A stretch of DNA of 45,816 nt from Verrucomicrobiales bacterium (GCA_029213065.1 JARGPH010000018.1:16251-62066); one strand, 5' to 3'; counted from the stretch's first letter, positions 33,698 to 42,754 are shown. Translations and numbers: made by a program. The notes: a model not told the origin generated them from the sequence alone.

Positions 33698-35173
33698 ATG
33701 CACCGCTCAGATCTTCTTTCCCGGCTCGATGATACTTCCGAAAGATGGGATGTGGTTATCGTAGGGGGCGGAGCAACGGGGCTGGGAATTGCGGTCGACG
33801 CGGCGAGCCGGGGATATCGAACCGTTTTGCTGGAGCAGGCGGACTTCGCGGAGGGGACTTCCTCGAAGAGCACGAAACTCATTCACGGCGGGGTTCGGTA
33901 TCTGCGCTCGGGTGAGGTGAGCCTTGTGAGGGAGTCCCTCCGTGAGCGCGGACATCTTTTGCGCAACGCGCCGAATCTGGTGAAGCCGCTTTCGTTCGTG
34001 GTACCGGCCTATCGCTGGTATGAGCCGTTTTTCTACGGGAGCGGCCTGACGCTTTACGACCTTCTCGCGGGAGATCTCGGGATCGGTGCGACTGAGCATC
34101 TTTCCTCTCCAGAGACACTCTCCCGTATTTCGAATCTCAGGAAGGAGGGGCTTTACGGCAGCACTTTTTATTGGGACGGGCAGTTTGATGATGCGCGTCT
34201 CGCGATGGCGATGGTGAAGACGGCGGTCTCGGAAGGCGCCTGCGTTCTCAACCATGTGAAGGTGGAGCGGCTTGAGAAAACCGGCGACAGGATTACGGGA
34301 CTGATCGCCCGCGATCAAATCGGTGGTGGTGAATATGCTTTGTCGGCAAAGATCGTGATCAATGCGACGGGGGCGTTTTCTGATTCGATTCGTCGACTCG
34401 ATGACTCGGGGGCTGCGCCGGTGATTGCACCAAGCCAGGGCATTCACATTGTTCTCGATCAGAAATTTCTCGGAGGCCAGACCGGAGTGATGATTCCGAA
34501 GACGGACGACGGTCGCGTCCTCTTTGCGATTCCCTGGCACAACCGCATGCTGCTGGGGACGACGGATACCGGGGGCGTTCCCGTTGAGTTGAATCCGAAA
34601 CCGCTGGAGGCGGAAATTGATTACCTGATCGATCACGCGGGGCGCTACCTCAGCGATCGCCCGCGGCATGAGGACATCAAAGCGACCTTTGCGGGACTTC
34701 GTCCACTCGTGAAGCCTTCCGGCGACATGGGTGAGACATCCAGGTTGTCGAGGAGTCACAGCATTTTTGTAAGCAAGTCAGGCCTGCTCACTGTCGGCGG
34801 CGGCAAGTGGACGACATACAGGCAAATGGCGGAGGACGCCGTTGACCGCGCGGCCGAATTAGCTGATTTGAAACCGGAGCCGTGTCTGACCCATGAGCTA
34901 CGTCTCGATGATGAGTGCCCGAAAAGTAAAGGGGCCGCTCTCGGGGAGGACCTGCCGTATACGATGGGGGATGCTGTCGCGGCGGTGCGTGAGGAAATGG
35001 CGATGACCTTGACCGATGTTTTGAGTCGTCGGCTTCGGGCCACCTTTCTGGACGAGGCAGCTACCTTAAAGGCAGCTCCCGGGGTCGCAAAAATGATGGC
35101 CGGAGAATTGGGGCGTGATGATCAGTGGATCAGAGAACAGCTCGCGGTCCTGAAAGAGATGGCGCCTTCCTGA
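33698..35173 (+). CDS. glpD: Glycerol-3-phosphate dehydrogenase, FAD-dependent
   Basis: 491 residues from the ATG at 33698; the longer frame to 33596 reads into the upstream gene. FAD motif VVIVGGGATGLGIAVDAA near 19-36, then the family signature STKLIHGGVRYL, and a C-terminal GGGKWTTYR loop. The enzyme oxidises glycerol-3-phosphate to dihydroxyacetone phosphate at the inner membrane and feeds electrons to quinone. No glpK or glpF is next to it. It ends 10 bp before the convergent pseudopilin gene, so no room for a terminator. Confidence 0.93.
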   Translation: MHRSDLLSRLDDTSERWDVVIVGGGATGLGIAVDAASRGYRTVLLEQADFAEGTSSKSTKLIHGGVRYLRSGEVSLVRESLRERGHLLRNAPNLVKPLSFVVPAYRWYEPFFYGSGLTLYDLLAGDLGIGATEHLSSPETLSRISNLRKEGLYGSTFYWDGQFDDARLAMAMVKTAVSEGACVLNHVKVERLEKTGDRITGLIARDQIGGGEYALSAKIVINATGAFSDSIRRLDDSGAAPVIAPSQGIHIVLDQKFLGGQTGVMIPKTDDGRVLFAIPWHNRMLLGTTDTGGVPVELNPKPLEAEIDYLIDHAGRYLSDRPRHEDIKATFAGLRPLVKPSGDMGETSRLSRSHSIFVSKSGLLTVGGGKWTTYRQMAEDAVDRAAELADLKPEPCLTHELRLDDECPKSKGAALGEDLPYTMGDAVAAVREEMAMTLTDVLSRRLRATFLDEAATLKAAPGVAKMMAGELGRDDQWIREQLAVLKEMAPS

Positions 35174-35183
35174 GTTGCAACGG

Positions 35184-35612
35184 TTAGAGCCCGCCGACAT
35201 CCCAAAGACCGTCACTGGTCGAACCTGATGGATCGTAGGTGCTTGATCCCAGTTTAAAAACCGGAGGGATGACTTTGTAGGAAAGTGTCAACTCCTCGTC
35301 GTCGAGTGATTCCGCAGTTGGCATACCGGTAAGATTGCCCGGAAGATATTTTACGAGTTTTGCTTCGGTGAAATCTGAAGCGAGACTGGTCGGGTGATCA
35401 GCGAGGTAGCTTTTCTGGGCAACGTAGACTGCTTTGAGATCTTCCGAAACAGTTCGGCCCTTCTTCCATTCGTTGAGGGTTCCGACTGAATAGGTAACGA
35501 TGGAGGCAATCGTCAACATAATCCCAATTACGAGGGTGACTTCAATGAGAGAGAAGCCCCGTTGCTTAGGAGTTGAGACGTTGCCCGTAGTAGTATGGGT
35601 AACTTGATACAT
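35184..35612 (-). CDS. Type II secretion/type IV pilus pseudopilin
   Basis: 142 residues. The prepilin signal is KQRG-FSLIEVTLVIGIM: cleavage after Gly19, mature N-terminal Phe, and glutamate at mature position 5. The hydrophobic helix is followed by a polar globular part with no cysteines. The 19-residue leader is long, and no later start codon exists. The first 47 bases overlap the 3' end of the upstream gene (35566-36048) in another frame. Last gene of the secretion/pilus operon; probably a minor pseudopilin. Confidence 0.9.
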   Translation of the reverse strand: MYQVTHTTTGNVSTPKQRGFSLIEVTLVIGIMLTIASIVTYSVGTLNEWKKGRTVSEDLKAVYVAQKSYLADHPTSLASDFTEAKLVKYLPGNLTGMPTAESLDDEELTLSYKVIPPVFKLGSSTYDPSGSTSDGLWDVGGL

Positions 35613-36048
35613 GGCTGAGGAGGGAGGTTGATTCGATGACTTCCATTCTAGCCTCCTCCTTATCCTCAGGTAGTTCCGTATAGGTCTTCCAAAGGTAAAC
35701 AGGGAGTCCGGATAGAATGATGGAAATTATGATCAGTATGAATATTATCCATGCTACGCGATAAGTAAAGCTTTTAAATGGATCATTGAAAAGACGTGCC
35801 GCGAGGCCCTTCTTCTCCGCGACGCGGGAAGTGTAGGTAATATTTTCACGTTCGAGTCCTTTTGAGATTTCGAGGAGCGAGGCATCGTCATTGGTCGTGA
35901 GACGGTAGAGAAACCGGCCTCCGCTTTCTTTCGTCGTTTCCTCAACGGTGATTCTGGGGGGAATCTCACGTGGAAGGGTGTTGCAATATACCTGGGTATA
36001 GTAGACGAACTTTTTACGGAGCCATCGATCGAGTGCTGTCTGTTGCAT
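35566..36048 (-). CDS. Small membrane protein of secretion/pilus operon
   Basis: 160 residues, family not recognised. Residues 1-95 are cytosolic and mixed (LRKKFVYYTQVYCNTLPREI; a later FLYRLTTNDDASLLEISKGL). A membrane helix lies at about 99-119 (WIIFILIIISIILSGLPVYLW), followed by a short periplasmic tail rich in Tyr/Ser. The position between the platform protein GspF and a pseudopilin suggests an accessory assembly factor (inference). It overlaps the next gene by 47 bp, unusual within this operon. Confidence 0.7.
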   Translation of the reverse strand: MQQTALDRWLRKKFVYYTQVYCNTLPREIPPRITVEETTKESGGRFLYRLTTNDDASLLEISKGLERENITYTSRVAEKKGLAARLFNDPFKSFTYRVAWIIFILIIISIILSGLPVYLWKTYTELPEDKEEARMEVIESTSLLSHVSSYPYYYGQRLNS

Positions 36049-36086
36049 TGTATCTGGGGGAGGGTATGCGGGGTTTAGAGGAGAGG

Positions 36087-37271
36087 TTAGAGACCTTGAC
36101 CATTCATCATCTTCGGTCCCATCAGGAAGATTGGAAGGAAGGCGCTGATGAACACGACTGTGAGCAGAATAGCAGTGAAGAAAAGGGCGATGAGGTTGAC
36201 GACCTGGGAGAAGTCCGCAACGACCTGTTCGACTTCCTCTTCATACATTTCCGTAAGGAGTTCCAGTTGCTGTCCGAGCGATGAAGAGTGTTCTCCAATC
36301 GCCATGAGGTGGGAAACCTGGGCGTCGCATGAGGTGAATTTTCGAACTGCCTCAGAGAAGGGAAGTCCTGTTTCGACGTAGCGTTTCCCCGCCGTGATGA
36401 GTTCTTCATACATCGGCGTTCCTTTGAGTGATTCGGCTGAAATCTCGACCGACTTCGCCAGCGGAATTCCATTGGAGTGGAGCATTTCCATTGAGCCGAG
36501 AAAGAGAAGCTGTCTCATTCCCATGATGAGTTTCCGGAGCATTCTCCATTTTGACATCATGAAAACAATGACGTGGTTTCTTGTTTTCTCCGAGAAAATG
36601 AAAGCGCAACCTGCGCCGATGATCCCTGCAACGACGAAGGGCCAGAGGTTCTGCGTGATATGGGAGAGTTTGAAAAAGAAAGCCGAGAGTGTGTCCGGTT
36701 CCTGTCCCACTTCCTTAATCATGCCTTCCACCTGAGGCACAATTTTCAGCTGCGCGACGATGAAGAGACCGACCAGCGCGAGCATGATGAAACAGGGAAG
36801 CAGGGTTGCTTTCCTCATCTTTGCTTTAAACTCAGCCTCTTTCTTGAGGCGGTGGGCGATGGAGTGAAACGCGCCATCGAGCTGTCCGGTATCGGCACCA
36901 GCCCGGATCAGGGAGATGAATTTGTTGTCGAACTTCTTGGTTTTCGCGAAAGCGGTGTAGACGGGAAGACCGGTTTCGAGGTGAGCGCGCACTTTTGCTA
37001 ATGTCTCCCGAACAAAAGGGTTCGGGTGCCCGGTCATGTAGTATTTGATCGCATCCGAAGTATTAATGTTTGCTCTCAACATTGCCGCCATGCCCCGGCA
37101 GAGTTTGATCAACTCTTTGAAAGGATAACGTTGCGGGCTCCTTGCGGCGCTGAAGAGTGGTGCCTTTTTCGGCGCCGCGTGGTGACTGGAGGATACGGCT
37201 GCCTCGTTGCTTGCGGCAAGGGCCGCCTGTGCCGGTGAAAGTTCGACTTCAACTGATTGGTCTTTTTTCAT
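36087..37271 (-). CDS. GspF/PilC-type inner membrane platform protein
   Basis: 394 residues. Two copies of the T2SSF domain (about 50-175 and 250-375) each have the amphipathic helices and a membrane helix: FKELIKLCRGMAAMLRANI and MRQLLFLGSMEMLHSNGIP at the starts, with the conserved GADTGQLDGA and GEHSSSLGQQL elements. It is the inner membrane base that the ATPase turns in pilus or pseudopilus assembly. The first 45 residues are a Ser/Ala-rich extension, longer than in most GspF proteins. Follows the ATPase gene by 21 bp. Confidence 0.93.
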   Translation of the reverse strand: MKKDQSVEVELSPAQAALAASNEAAVSSSHHAAPKKAPLFSAARSPQRYPFKELIKLCRGMAAMLRANINTSDAIKYYMTGHPNPFVRETLAKVRAHLETGLPVYTAFAKTKKFDNKFISLIRAGADTGQLDGAFHSIAHRLKKEAEFKAKMRKATLLPCFIMLALVGLFIVAQLKIVPQVEGMIKEVGQEPDTLSAFFFKLSHITQNLWPFVVAGIIGAGCAFIFSEKTRNHVIVFMMSKWRMLRKLIMGMRQLLFLGSMEMLHSNGIPLAKSVEISAESLKGTPMYEELITAGKRYVETGLPFSEAVRKFTSCDAQVSHLMAIGEHSSSLGQQLELLTEMYEEEVEQVVADFSQVVNLIALFFTAILLTVVFISAFLPIFLMGPKMMNGQGL

Positions 37272-37292
37272 GATGTTTTAGGAGGAGACAAA

Positions 37293-38981
37293 TTATTCGG
37301 TGGAGGACATATCGATCGCTTTACGCAGTGCCTCGAGGTCGGTTCGGCCCTCTTTCACAAGTTGCAGGCCGCTTTTTCGCAATGACGGGAGGATGCCCTG
37401 TTCACGAACCGCGAGCTCGAGTTCGTACGGGCTGATCGTTCCTTTCGAAAGTTGGTCCGACCATTCCGGAGTGATGGGAATGATCTCGAGAATGGCGGTT
37501 CGCCCGAGGTAACCCCGACCGCCACATTCGCCACAGCCATCGGGGCTCTTTTGGAAAACGGGGGTTTCACGCCACTCTTCGCCGAGGTTGTATTTCCGGA
37601 CTTCGCGTTCGGTCAGTCCCGGCTTTTTAATCTTGCAGTAAGGACAGACGATCTTGATGAGTCGCTGGGCACAGGCCGCTTTGAGGGTCTGCGCAATCTT
37701 CCATCGCTCAATTCCAATCTGCTCAAATCGTTCAATAATCTGCGAGGCTCGCGGGGTGTGAATAGTCGTAAGCACTTTGTGACCGGTGATCGCGGCCTCA
37801 ATGGCGAGCTCCGCGGAGTCCATATCACGGACCTCACCCATAAGAATGATGTCCGGGTCACTTCGCATGAAACTGGCAATCATGGCCTGGAACTCGCTGG
37901 GACGGATGTCACAGTGGAGGACGCCCTGAATTTCATCCTCAACCGGGTTTTCCAGTGTCAAAATGTTGTCTTCGGGACGGTTCAACTCGCGAAGCATCGC
38001 ATTCAGCGTCGTTGATTTACCTGATCCGGTTGGGCCTGACATCACGATAATTCCAGCGGGAATCGCCATCACCTTTTCAAGTTCGAAAAGGGTTGCCGCG
38101 TCAAATGCGAGCGATCCCACTCCGAGTTTGGCTTCGAAGTGGCTCTTATCGAGAATTCGCATGGTGACGTGGTAGCCACGGTAGGTGCGGTGTCGCTCGA
38201 ATCGCATATCGATTGAGCGTCTCAGGTAGTTCACGGTGAAACGTCCTGAAATGCCGGGGCGTTTTGCGCGTTCCTCGGGGGCAAGCCCCATGAGGTTCAG
38301 GAGAAACGCATCGACCCGGTCTTTCAACTTCATGGGGATCTCGTATTTTTCTCCCATGTCGCCGTCAATCCGGTAGCTGTAATGGACGCGTTCTTTGTCA
38401 CACTTGATGTGAATATCGGAGGCGCGTTGCTTGATTCCGTCGGAACAGATTTTTGCGACGAGCTGGGCGAGAGGCTCTTCGTGTTTTCCGGTCACGTTGA
38501 AATCGAGGATTTCCTCGCCCCGTTCATCCACTTCGATCGCATCGATGTCCGACTGCGAGGGACCGGTGGTCCTTGCAATCGTTTCGATGACGGAAGTGAT
38601 CTCGGCAACCGGGGCGAGGATTTTAGTTACTTCGAGGTCTGGGTACTGTTGTGAAAAAGTGTCTTCCGCGGTGGGATCCCACGGATTGGCTACTGCCAGG
38701 AAAATTTGGTTCTGGTCGCGCGAGAGCGGCACAAACATGCCGCGGTTGAGGAGCGATGCGTCGCATTCCTCCAGGAGGCTGCGGTCTACGAAATCCTTGA
38801 TCTTCAGGAAGAGTGGCATGGAGGTCAGAGATCCGACCGCTGCGAGCATTCTGTTTGAGGTGCAGGTACGCGGAATGTCTTCCCGGGAGCGGTCAGCGAG
38901 TGATGGGTCGCACTCGATAAGGCGGTCGACAATCGCTTCCGTGATTGTGTCGTTTAGGGGGATGCCAAGTTCGAGATTCAT
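37293..38981 (-). CDS. GspE/PilB-type assembly ATPase
   Basis: The ATG at 38981 (MNLELGIPLNDTI) is preferred because it overlaps the upstream stop as ATGA, giving 562 residues. An N-terminal GspE_N/MshEN-like domain (about 30-135) includes MFVPLSRDQNQIFLAVANP. The ATPase has Walker A GPTGSGKST (316-324), an Asp box LENPVEDEIQ, a Walker B-type MGEVRDMDSAE, and a His box TTIHTPRA. A zinc knuckle has Cys446/449 and Cys483/486 (CPYC, CGEC). It drives assembly from the cytosol. No PilT retraction ATPase is visible in the window. Confidence 0.95.
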   Translation of the reverse strand: MNLELGIPLNDTITEAIVDRLIECDPSLADRSREDIPRTCTSNRMLAAVGSLTSMPLFLKIKDFVDRSLLEECDASLLNRGMFVPLSRDQNQIFLAVANPWDPTAEDTFSQQYPDLEVTKILAPVAEITSVIETIARTTGPSQSDIDAIEVDERGEEILDFNVTGKHEEPLAQLVAKICSDGIKQRASDIHIKCDKERVHYSYRIDGDMGEKYEIPMKLKDRVDAFLLNLMGLAPEERAKRPGISGRFTVNYLRRSIDMRFERHRTYRGYHVTMRILDKSHFEAKLGVGSLAFDAATLFELEKVMAIPAGIIVMSGPTGSGKSTTLNAMLRELNRPEDNILTLENPVEDEIQGVLHCDIRPSEFQAMIASFMRSDPDIILMGEVRDMDSAELAIEAAITGHKVLTTIHTPRASQIIERFEQIGIERWKIAQTLKAACAQRLIKIVCPYCKIKKPGLTEREVRKYNLGEEWRETPVFQKSPDGCGECGGRGYLGRTAILEIIPITPEWSDQLSKGTISPYELELAVREQGILPSLRKSGLQLVKEGRTDLEALRKAIDMSSTE

Positions 38982-39652
38982 GTTCCAAAATGCCTTTCGC
39001 AAATGTATTTCCACGAACTCATCTCCGTGGTGGTTACGAAGTAGATAGGTTTCCGTTTGAATTCGGCCTCGATCTCATTGGCAATCAGTCGTGCTGCTGC
39101 CGTGGCTGTGAAGGGGTTGATGGAGGTTACGGTGAAGAAGTCTTTCTCGCTGACCTGGATGACCGGGGCACCCATGAGGCGGGAAATCTCGGCGATCTTC
39201 GGAAAGCTTGAGTAGAAATCGATCGGGTTCTCGTTCTGGTGAGCAAACGTGATGTGAGAAACCTTTGTTTTGCTGTAGTTCAGCAGGGCACGGGTCAGGC
39301 TGAGAAGGAGAGGGCGACCATCGATCTCGTTCTGTCCCATCGCGTCGAAGACAAGATAGTGCAGCGAGTCGCTCAGTGGCTTTCCCTTCGGAGTCTGGTT
39401 GATGTGCTTCAGATACTGCTGCGTAATCCTGCCGGTATCCTCCTCAGTGAGCTTTCCCAGCTTCGAGAGTGCCTGGAAGGTATACTCTCCGCAGTGAGCC
39501 ATCTGTCTGCGCAGCAGATCGAAGTCTATTATTCCGGAGTTGCTTTCTCTCGCTGGACTGGATTCTTTCTGAACTGGCTTCAGTGGGCTGTTTGGTGATT
39601 GGGATTCAGTGGATTGTTCGGGCGCTTCTGTAGTGAGGGGGGAAGTGCTCAT
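38978..39652 (-). CDS. Possible free-standing GspE N-terminal-domain-like protein
   Basis: 224 residues. Residues 1-45 are Ser/Pro/Glu rich and probably disordered. Residues about 48-130 are helical (IDFDLLRRQMAHCGEYTFQA). Residues about 150-224 have the layout of a GspE/MshE N-terminal domain: ISRLMGAPVIQVSEKDFF, then INPFTATAAARLIANEIEAE, then a closing IYFVTTTEMSSWKYICERHF (compare AVANPWDPTAEDTF in the ATPase). It is a domain normally fused to the ATPase but here a separate copy between secretin and ATPase genes. It overlaps the secretin stop (ATGA, 39649-39652) and the ATPase start (ATGA, 38978-38981). Inference: a cytosolic adaptor for the ATPase. Homology judged by eye. Confidence 0.55.
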   Translation of the reverse strand: MSTSPLTTEAPEQSTESQSPNSPLKPVQKESSPARESNSGIIDFDLLRRQMAHCGEYTFQALSKLGKLTEEDTGRITQQYLKHINQTPKGKPLSDSLHYLVFDAMGQNEIDGRPLLLSLTRALLNYSKTKVSHITFAHQNENPIDFYSSFPKIAEISRLMGAPVIQVSEKDFFTVTSINPFTATAAARLIANEIEAEFKRKPIYFVTTTEMSSWKYICERHFGT

Positions 39653-41907
39653 CTTGAAGTTCTGGAACGGTTTCCTTTGAATAGTTTGCCAAACAGTCCG
39701 CCTTTCTGCCTGTTCTCATTGGCAGGGCGCACTCTCACACTCGGATTCTCCGCGAAACGAGGCTCCTCATGATAGTCCTGAGTTTTCCCGTGAACAGGCA
39801 TCGACTGCGGCTGATTGTAGGGATGAGCCGGGTGCAACAGATTCGAAGGCGCGTCGGGCTCGTATTTATTAAAGGCGTTGTCGACGGTGTTCTTCAAGTC
39901 CGAGTTATAGGTGTGGCCCGGGTGCTTTCTGTCTGGATAGGCATGACTGGTCGGGAGAACATGGCTCTCGTGAATCTCGTGACTCATTGCGTCGTTGGAG
40001 AGTGAGATCTCAGGACGGTAGAGCTTCGGCGTGACGATAAAGACAAGACTGGTGTGCTCCTTGATTTTGTCGACTGACTTGAAGAGCAGATTCACCGCAG
40101 GGATGTCTCCGAGGAGAGGGACCTTGTTGGTTTCATCGCTTTCGATCTCTTCGTAGAAACCACCGATGAGGAGTGAGTGTCCGTTCGGAACACGCGCTGT
40201 GGTCGTGACGGTTGACTCGTTGACCCGGGGATAGAGGTTGCCGCTCTGGGATTCCACATAGTCTACGACCTGCGCGGAACGAGGGCGGAGAGCCATCCTG
40301 ATGGTATCGTCAGGAAGGATTGTCGGAGTTACTGAGACGGAAACACCCACTTCACGGGTTGTTGCCGGATCACCGACCGGATCATTTTCGTCAATCACAT
40401 AGCGCACTTCGTCGGTAATGTTTTGTCCCGCGTCGGTTTCACTGACTGTTGAGGTAATGATAGGAATACGGTCGATGATGGCGATGAGACCTTCTTCATT
40501 GTCTTCTGTGATCAGAGTCGGGCTGGATTCCTGCTGAGCAAGACCACCGGCATTCAGCGCTCTGAGAACGGCCGAGAGCTGAAGGGGGTTGAGAACGAGG
40601 TCCGCATTGTTACTCTCTGTTCCGCGGGTCGTTTCGAATGAGTTTCCGGCGTTATCCACGATTCCAAGAGTGCCGCCAGTGGAGGTCAGGACCTGGGTTA
40701 CGGTGTCCACCTCCGGAAGGTTGAAAAGGGCATTGAGGCTGGACTCACCACTGAAAGAAAGGCCGGCATCGCCGAGAATTCCGGACCAATCAACACCGAT
40801 TCGATTCCGTGCTTTACTGGTGATACGCAGAATTCTCGTCTCGATCGCAATTTGCTGCTTCGGCTTATCGATCTGCTCGAGGAACATGGCGAGCGCGTCG
40901 AGTTTCCGTTCGTTGTCCATTACGATGAGCGTATTGGTCTTCGATTCGTATTCGATGATTCCGCTGCCGGGAGTGAGGAACGGCTGAAGGATCAGCTTGA
41001 TCGTTTCGATATCCGATGGGCGGAGGTATTTCAGCTGATAGCGGAACGGCTCGGTCGGGAGCTGTGAGAGCTGAGCAGCATTGAGAGCGTAAACGGTGTT
41101 GCCTTTGCGATGGATTGTAATCCCATACATAAGGGCAAGCTCTTCCATCTGATTGACTGGATCGTCATTCATGAGCTGGCCGGTTACCACAAAACCCGGG
41201 CCATCAATATCGTTGTTGTGGAAATACTGAAGATTTCCCAACTGAGCGAGGTGTTGGAAGACGTCGTTCAATCGAGCCTCACGAAGCCAAAATCCCGTTG
41301 GCGTTTCCTCGATAAGGGATTGCGTCTCGTCGACTTCGGTTTCTGTAACGACTCTGGTCGTAGAGCCGCCGGTAGACGTGCCACCTTTCGACGATTTTCC
41401 TTTGGCTCCATCGGGAGCACCACCGGATTCTGCGAGCGCATCTTTTGCGACAGAGGTTAACTGGGAGAGGAGGCCACCTCCGCCGCCTTCTTCGCCTTCG
41501 CCGCCTTCTTCACTCAGTTCGGAAACCATTCCCAGCGCCTTGGTGCCCAGGCCCTTGATTTTCGTCGCATCCATGGGGCCTTCGCCGAGGCTTGCCGCTT
41601 CCGCAGCCAGTGTCTCGAGAGGGGACTTTTGCTCAACCCCGTTCTCCATATCAACCGGATTGGGAACGCTTTCTTTGATCATCTTAAAAAGCTTGGAGTT
41701 CGCAATACCACCTTCTTCAGCCGGTTCCGCTGTCGGAGCGGGAAACTCGACCAGAGGGGTGTTGTCGCTGAAAGAGATCGATTCGCTGACTCCGGGGGAA
41801 CGGTGCTCAGCGACGATCGGTTCTTCCGTCCTTTTCAGGATCAGGAGAGCGGAGATAGAAAAAATTGCGGCAACTGTGACGGTGCCAATTTCTCTGTATT
41901 TCATCAT
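39649..41907 (-). CDS. Type II secretion/type IV pilus secretin (GspD/PilQ-like)
   Basis: 752 residues. An N-terminal membrane segment (7-25) is followed by a long low-complexity stretch (about 40-195, Gly/Glu/Ser rich). Then come N-domains: one starting FWLREARLNDVFQHLAQLG (206-224) and a second starting YQLKYLRPSDIETIKLIL (290-307). The secretin barrel region spans about 352-630, with SSPTLITEDNEEGLIAI and VPLLGDIPAVNLLF, the family hallmark. A His/Pro-rich tail (about 635-720) ends in a basic C-terminus. The secretin forms the outer membrane pore. It is preceded by a 91-bp AT-rich gap that can fold (41912-41994), the only sizeable non-coding break in the central part of the operon. Confidence 0.93.
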   Translation of the reverse strand: MMKYREIGTVTVAAIFSISALLILKRTEEPIVAEHRSPGVSESISFSDNTPLVEFPAPTAEPAEEGGIANSKLFKMIKESVPNPVDMENGVEQKSPLETLAAEAASLGEGPMDATKIKGLGTKALGMVSELSEEGGEGEEGGGGGLLSQLTSVAKDALAESGGAPDGAKGKSSKGGTSTGGSTTRVVTETEVDETQSLIEETPTGFWLREARLNDVFQHLAQLGNLQYFHNNDIDGPGFVVTGQLMNDDPVNQMEELALMYGITIHRKGNTVYALNAAQLSQLPTEPFRYQLKYLRPSDIETIKLILQPFLTPGSGIIEYESKTNTLIVMDNERKLDALAMFLEQIDKPKQQIAIETRILRITSKARNRIGVDWSGILGDAGLSFSGESSLNALFNLPEVDTVTQVLTSTGGTLGIVDNAGNSFETTRGTESNNADLVLNPLQLSAVLRALNAGGLAQQESSPTLITEDNEEGLIAIIDRIPIITSTVSETDAGQNITDEVRYVIDENDPVGDPATTREVGVSVSVTPTILPDDTIRMALRPRSAQVVDYVESQSGNLYPRVNESTVTTTARVPNGHSLLIGGFYEEIESDETNKVPLLGDIPAVNLLFKSVDKIKEHTSLVFIVTPKLYRPEISLSNDAMSHEIHESHVLPTSHAYPDRKHPGHTYNSDLKNTVDNAFNKYEPDAPSNLLHPAHPYNQPQSMPVHGKTQDYHEEPRFAENPSVRVRPANENRQKGGLFGKLFKGNRSRTSR

Positions 41908-41911
41908 TGGG

Positions 41912-41994
41912 ATTGTGGTAATTAGTGGGATGTATATTCTAGACTGAGTAGAATATTAAGAAGTTTAACACTAATTAACCATAATTTCCACAAT
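41912..41994 (-). promoter_or_regulatory. AT-rich structured leader before secretin
   Basis: ATTGTGG and TAATTAGTG (41912-41927) pair with CACTAATTA (41969-41977) and CCACAAT (41988-41994), a 16-bp stem with a 10-base bulge on one side. The enclosed part holds a second perfect hairpin, ATATTCTA (41934-41941) with TAGAATAT (41949-41956). It fills the 91-bp gap between two otherwise tightly packed genes, just before the secretin ATG. It could be an attenuator, a processing site or an operator with its own promoter (inference). Confidence 0.45.
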
Positions 41995-41998
41995 TAAA

Positions 41999-42754
41999 TT
42001 AATTTACGATAAATAAATTATTCATCGAAGTGATCCCATCAGGCGTTGAGAGGTGCGAGTTTTTGAACATGGGTTCAAACTCGATGGGCTTCGGATTGAA
42101 ATTCAGGAAGGCCAGTTCCTTCGTGTCCATGTCGCGAAAATAGACTTTTTTCTTTTCGATTCCTTCGAACCGGATGCGGAGAGTAAGCTCCCCGAAGCGC
42201 ATTCCGAACTCATCGCCTTTCACGAAGGACCTCGCGCCGAGGACGATCTTCTGATTCGTTGGGTAGGCACCGGTGAGGGTCAGTTCCTGAAGGGCTGATG
42301 CGAGTGAGGTTTCGGATACTTCGCGTTCCTCGACGATTTCGTCGTATTGGTCCGCCAGAATCGAGCCACTGGGAAGGCCACCCGGATCCATAGGGAGTCC
42401 GAATGGGTCTACGACCCGCTCATTATCACGAATTTTCGAAAGAATCATGCTGGTCCGCTCGAGGCGCGAGAATGCTCCCGCTTCGGCCTCCGGAGTGTCC
42501 GGGAGGTCTGCCGGTGATTCAGCTGTTTCAGCAACAGGCGTATCCGCGTTTGGAGCTGCCGATGTTGACGTTGAAGCCGAGGCAAGGAAGGGTATGTCCT
42601 CGGAAGGCGGGACTTCGCGGTCTTTCCCTACGAGAGCTGCTGCGTCAGGTGCCGGGAGATCGGGGGCCGGCAAATCCTGTGCCGTGGAAACGCAAAGGCT
42701 CAGTCCGGCTATTTGTGACGCGACGATCGAGAATGTAAAAAGTCCGGTTTTCAT
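41999..42754 (-). CDS. PilP-like periplasmic protein of secretion/pilus operon
   Basis: 251 residues. The N-terminus is signal-like (TGLFTFSIVASQIAGLSLCV, then a cleavable AQD). Residues about 30-90 are Pro/Ala/Asp rich. Later come RVVDPFGLPMDPGG (114-127) and a beta domain LQELTLTGAYPTNQKIVLGA (163-182), reminiscent of the PilP/GspC homology region that binds the secretin, though similarity is weak by eye. Its ATG overlaps the stop of the GspM/PilO-like gene (ATGA, 42751-42754). Place in the operon (after the PilN/PilO-like genes and before the secretin) fits a PilP role. Confidence 0.55.
   Translation of the reverse strand: MKTGLFTFSIVASQIAGLSLCVSTAQDLPAPDLPAPDAAALVGKDREVPPSEDIPFLASASTSTSAAPNADTPVAETAESPADLPDTPEAEAGAFSRLERTSMILSKIRDNERVVDPFGLPMDPGGLPSGSILADQYDEIVEEREVSETSLASALQELTLTGAYPTNQKIVLGARSFVKGDEFGMRFGELTLRIRFEGIEKKKVYFRDMDTKELAFLNFNPKPIEFEPMFKNSHLSTPDGITSMNNLFIVN

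Noticed and set aside
33707-34759. 350-codon minus-strand frame opposite glpD
   Set aside because: Antisense to a full-length GlpD with all FAD motifs; composition is Arg/His rich and unstructured.
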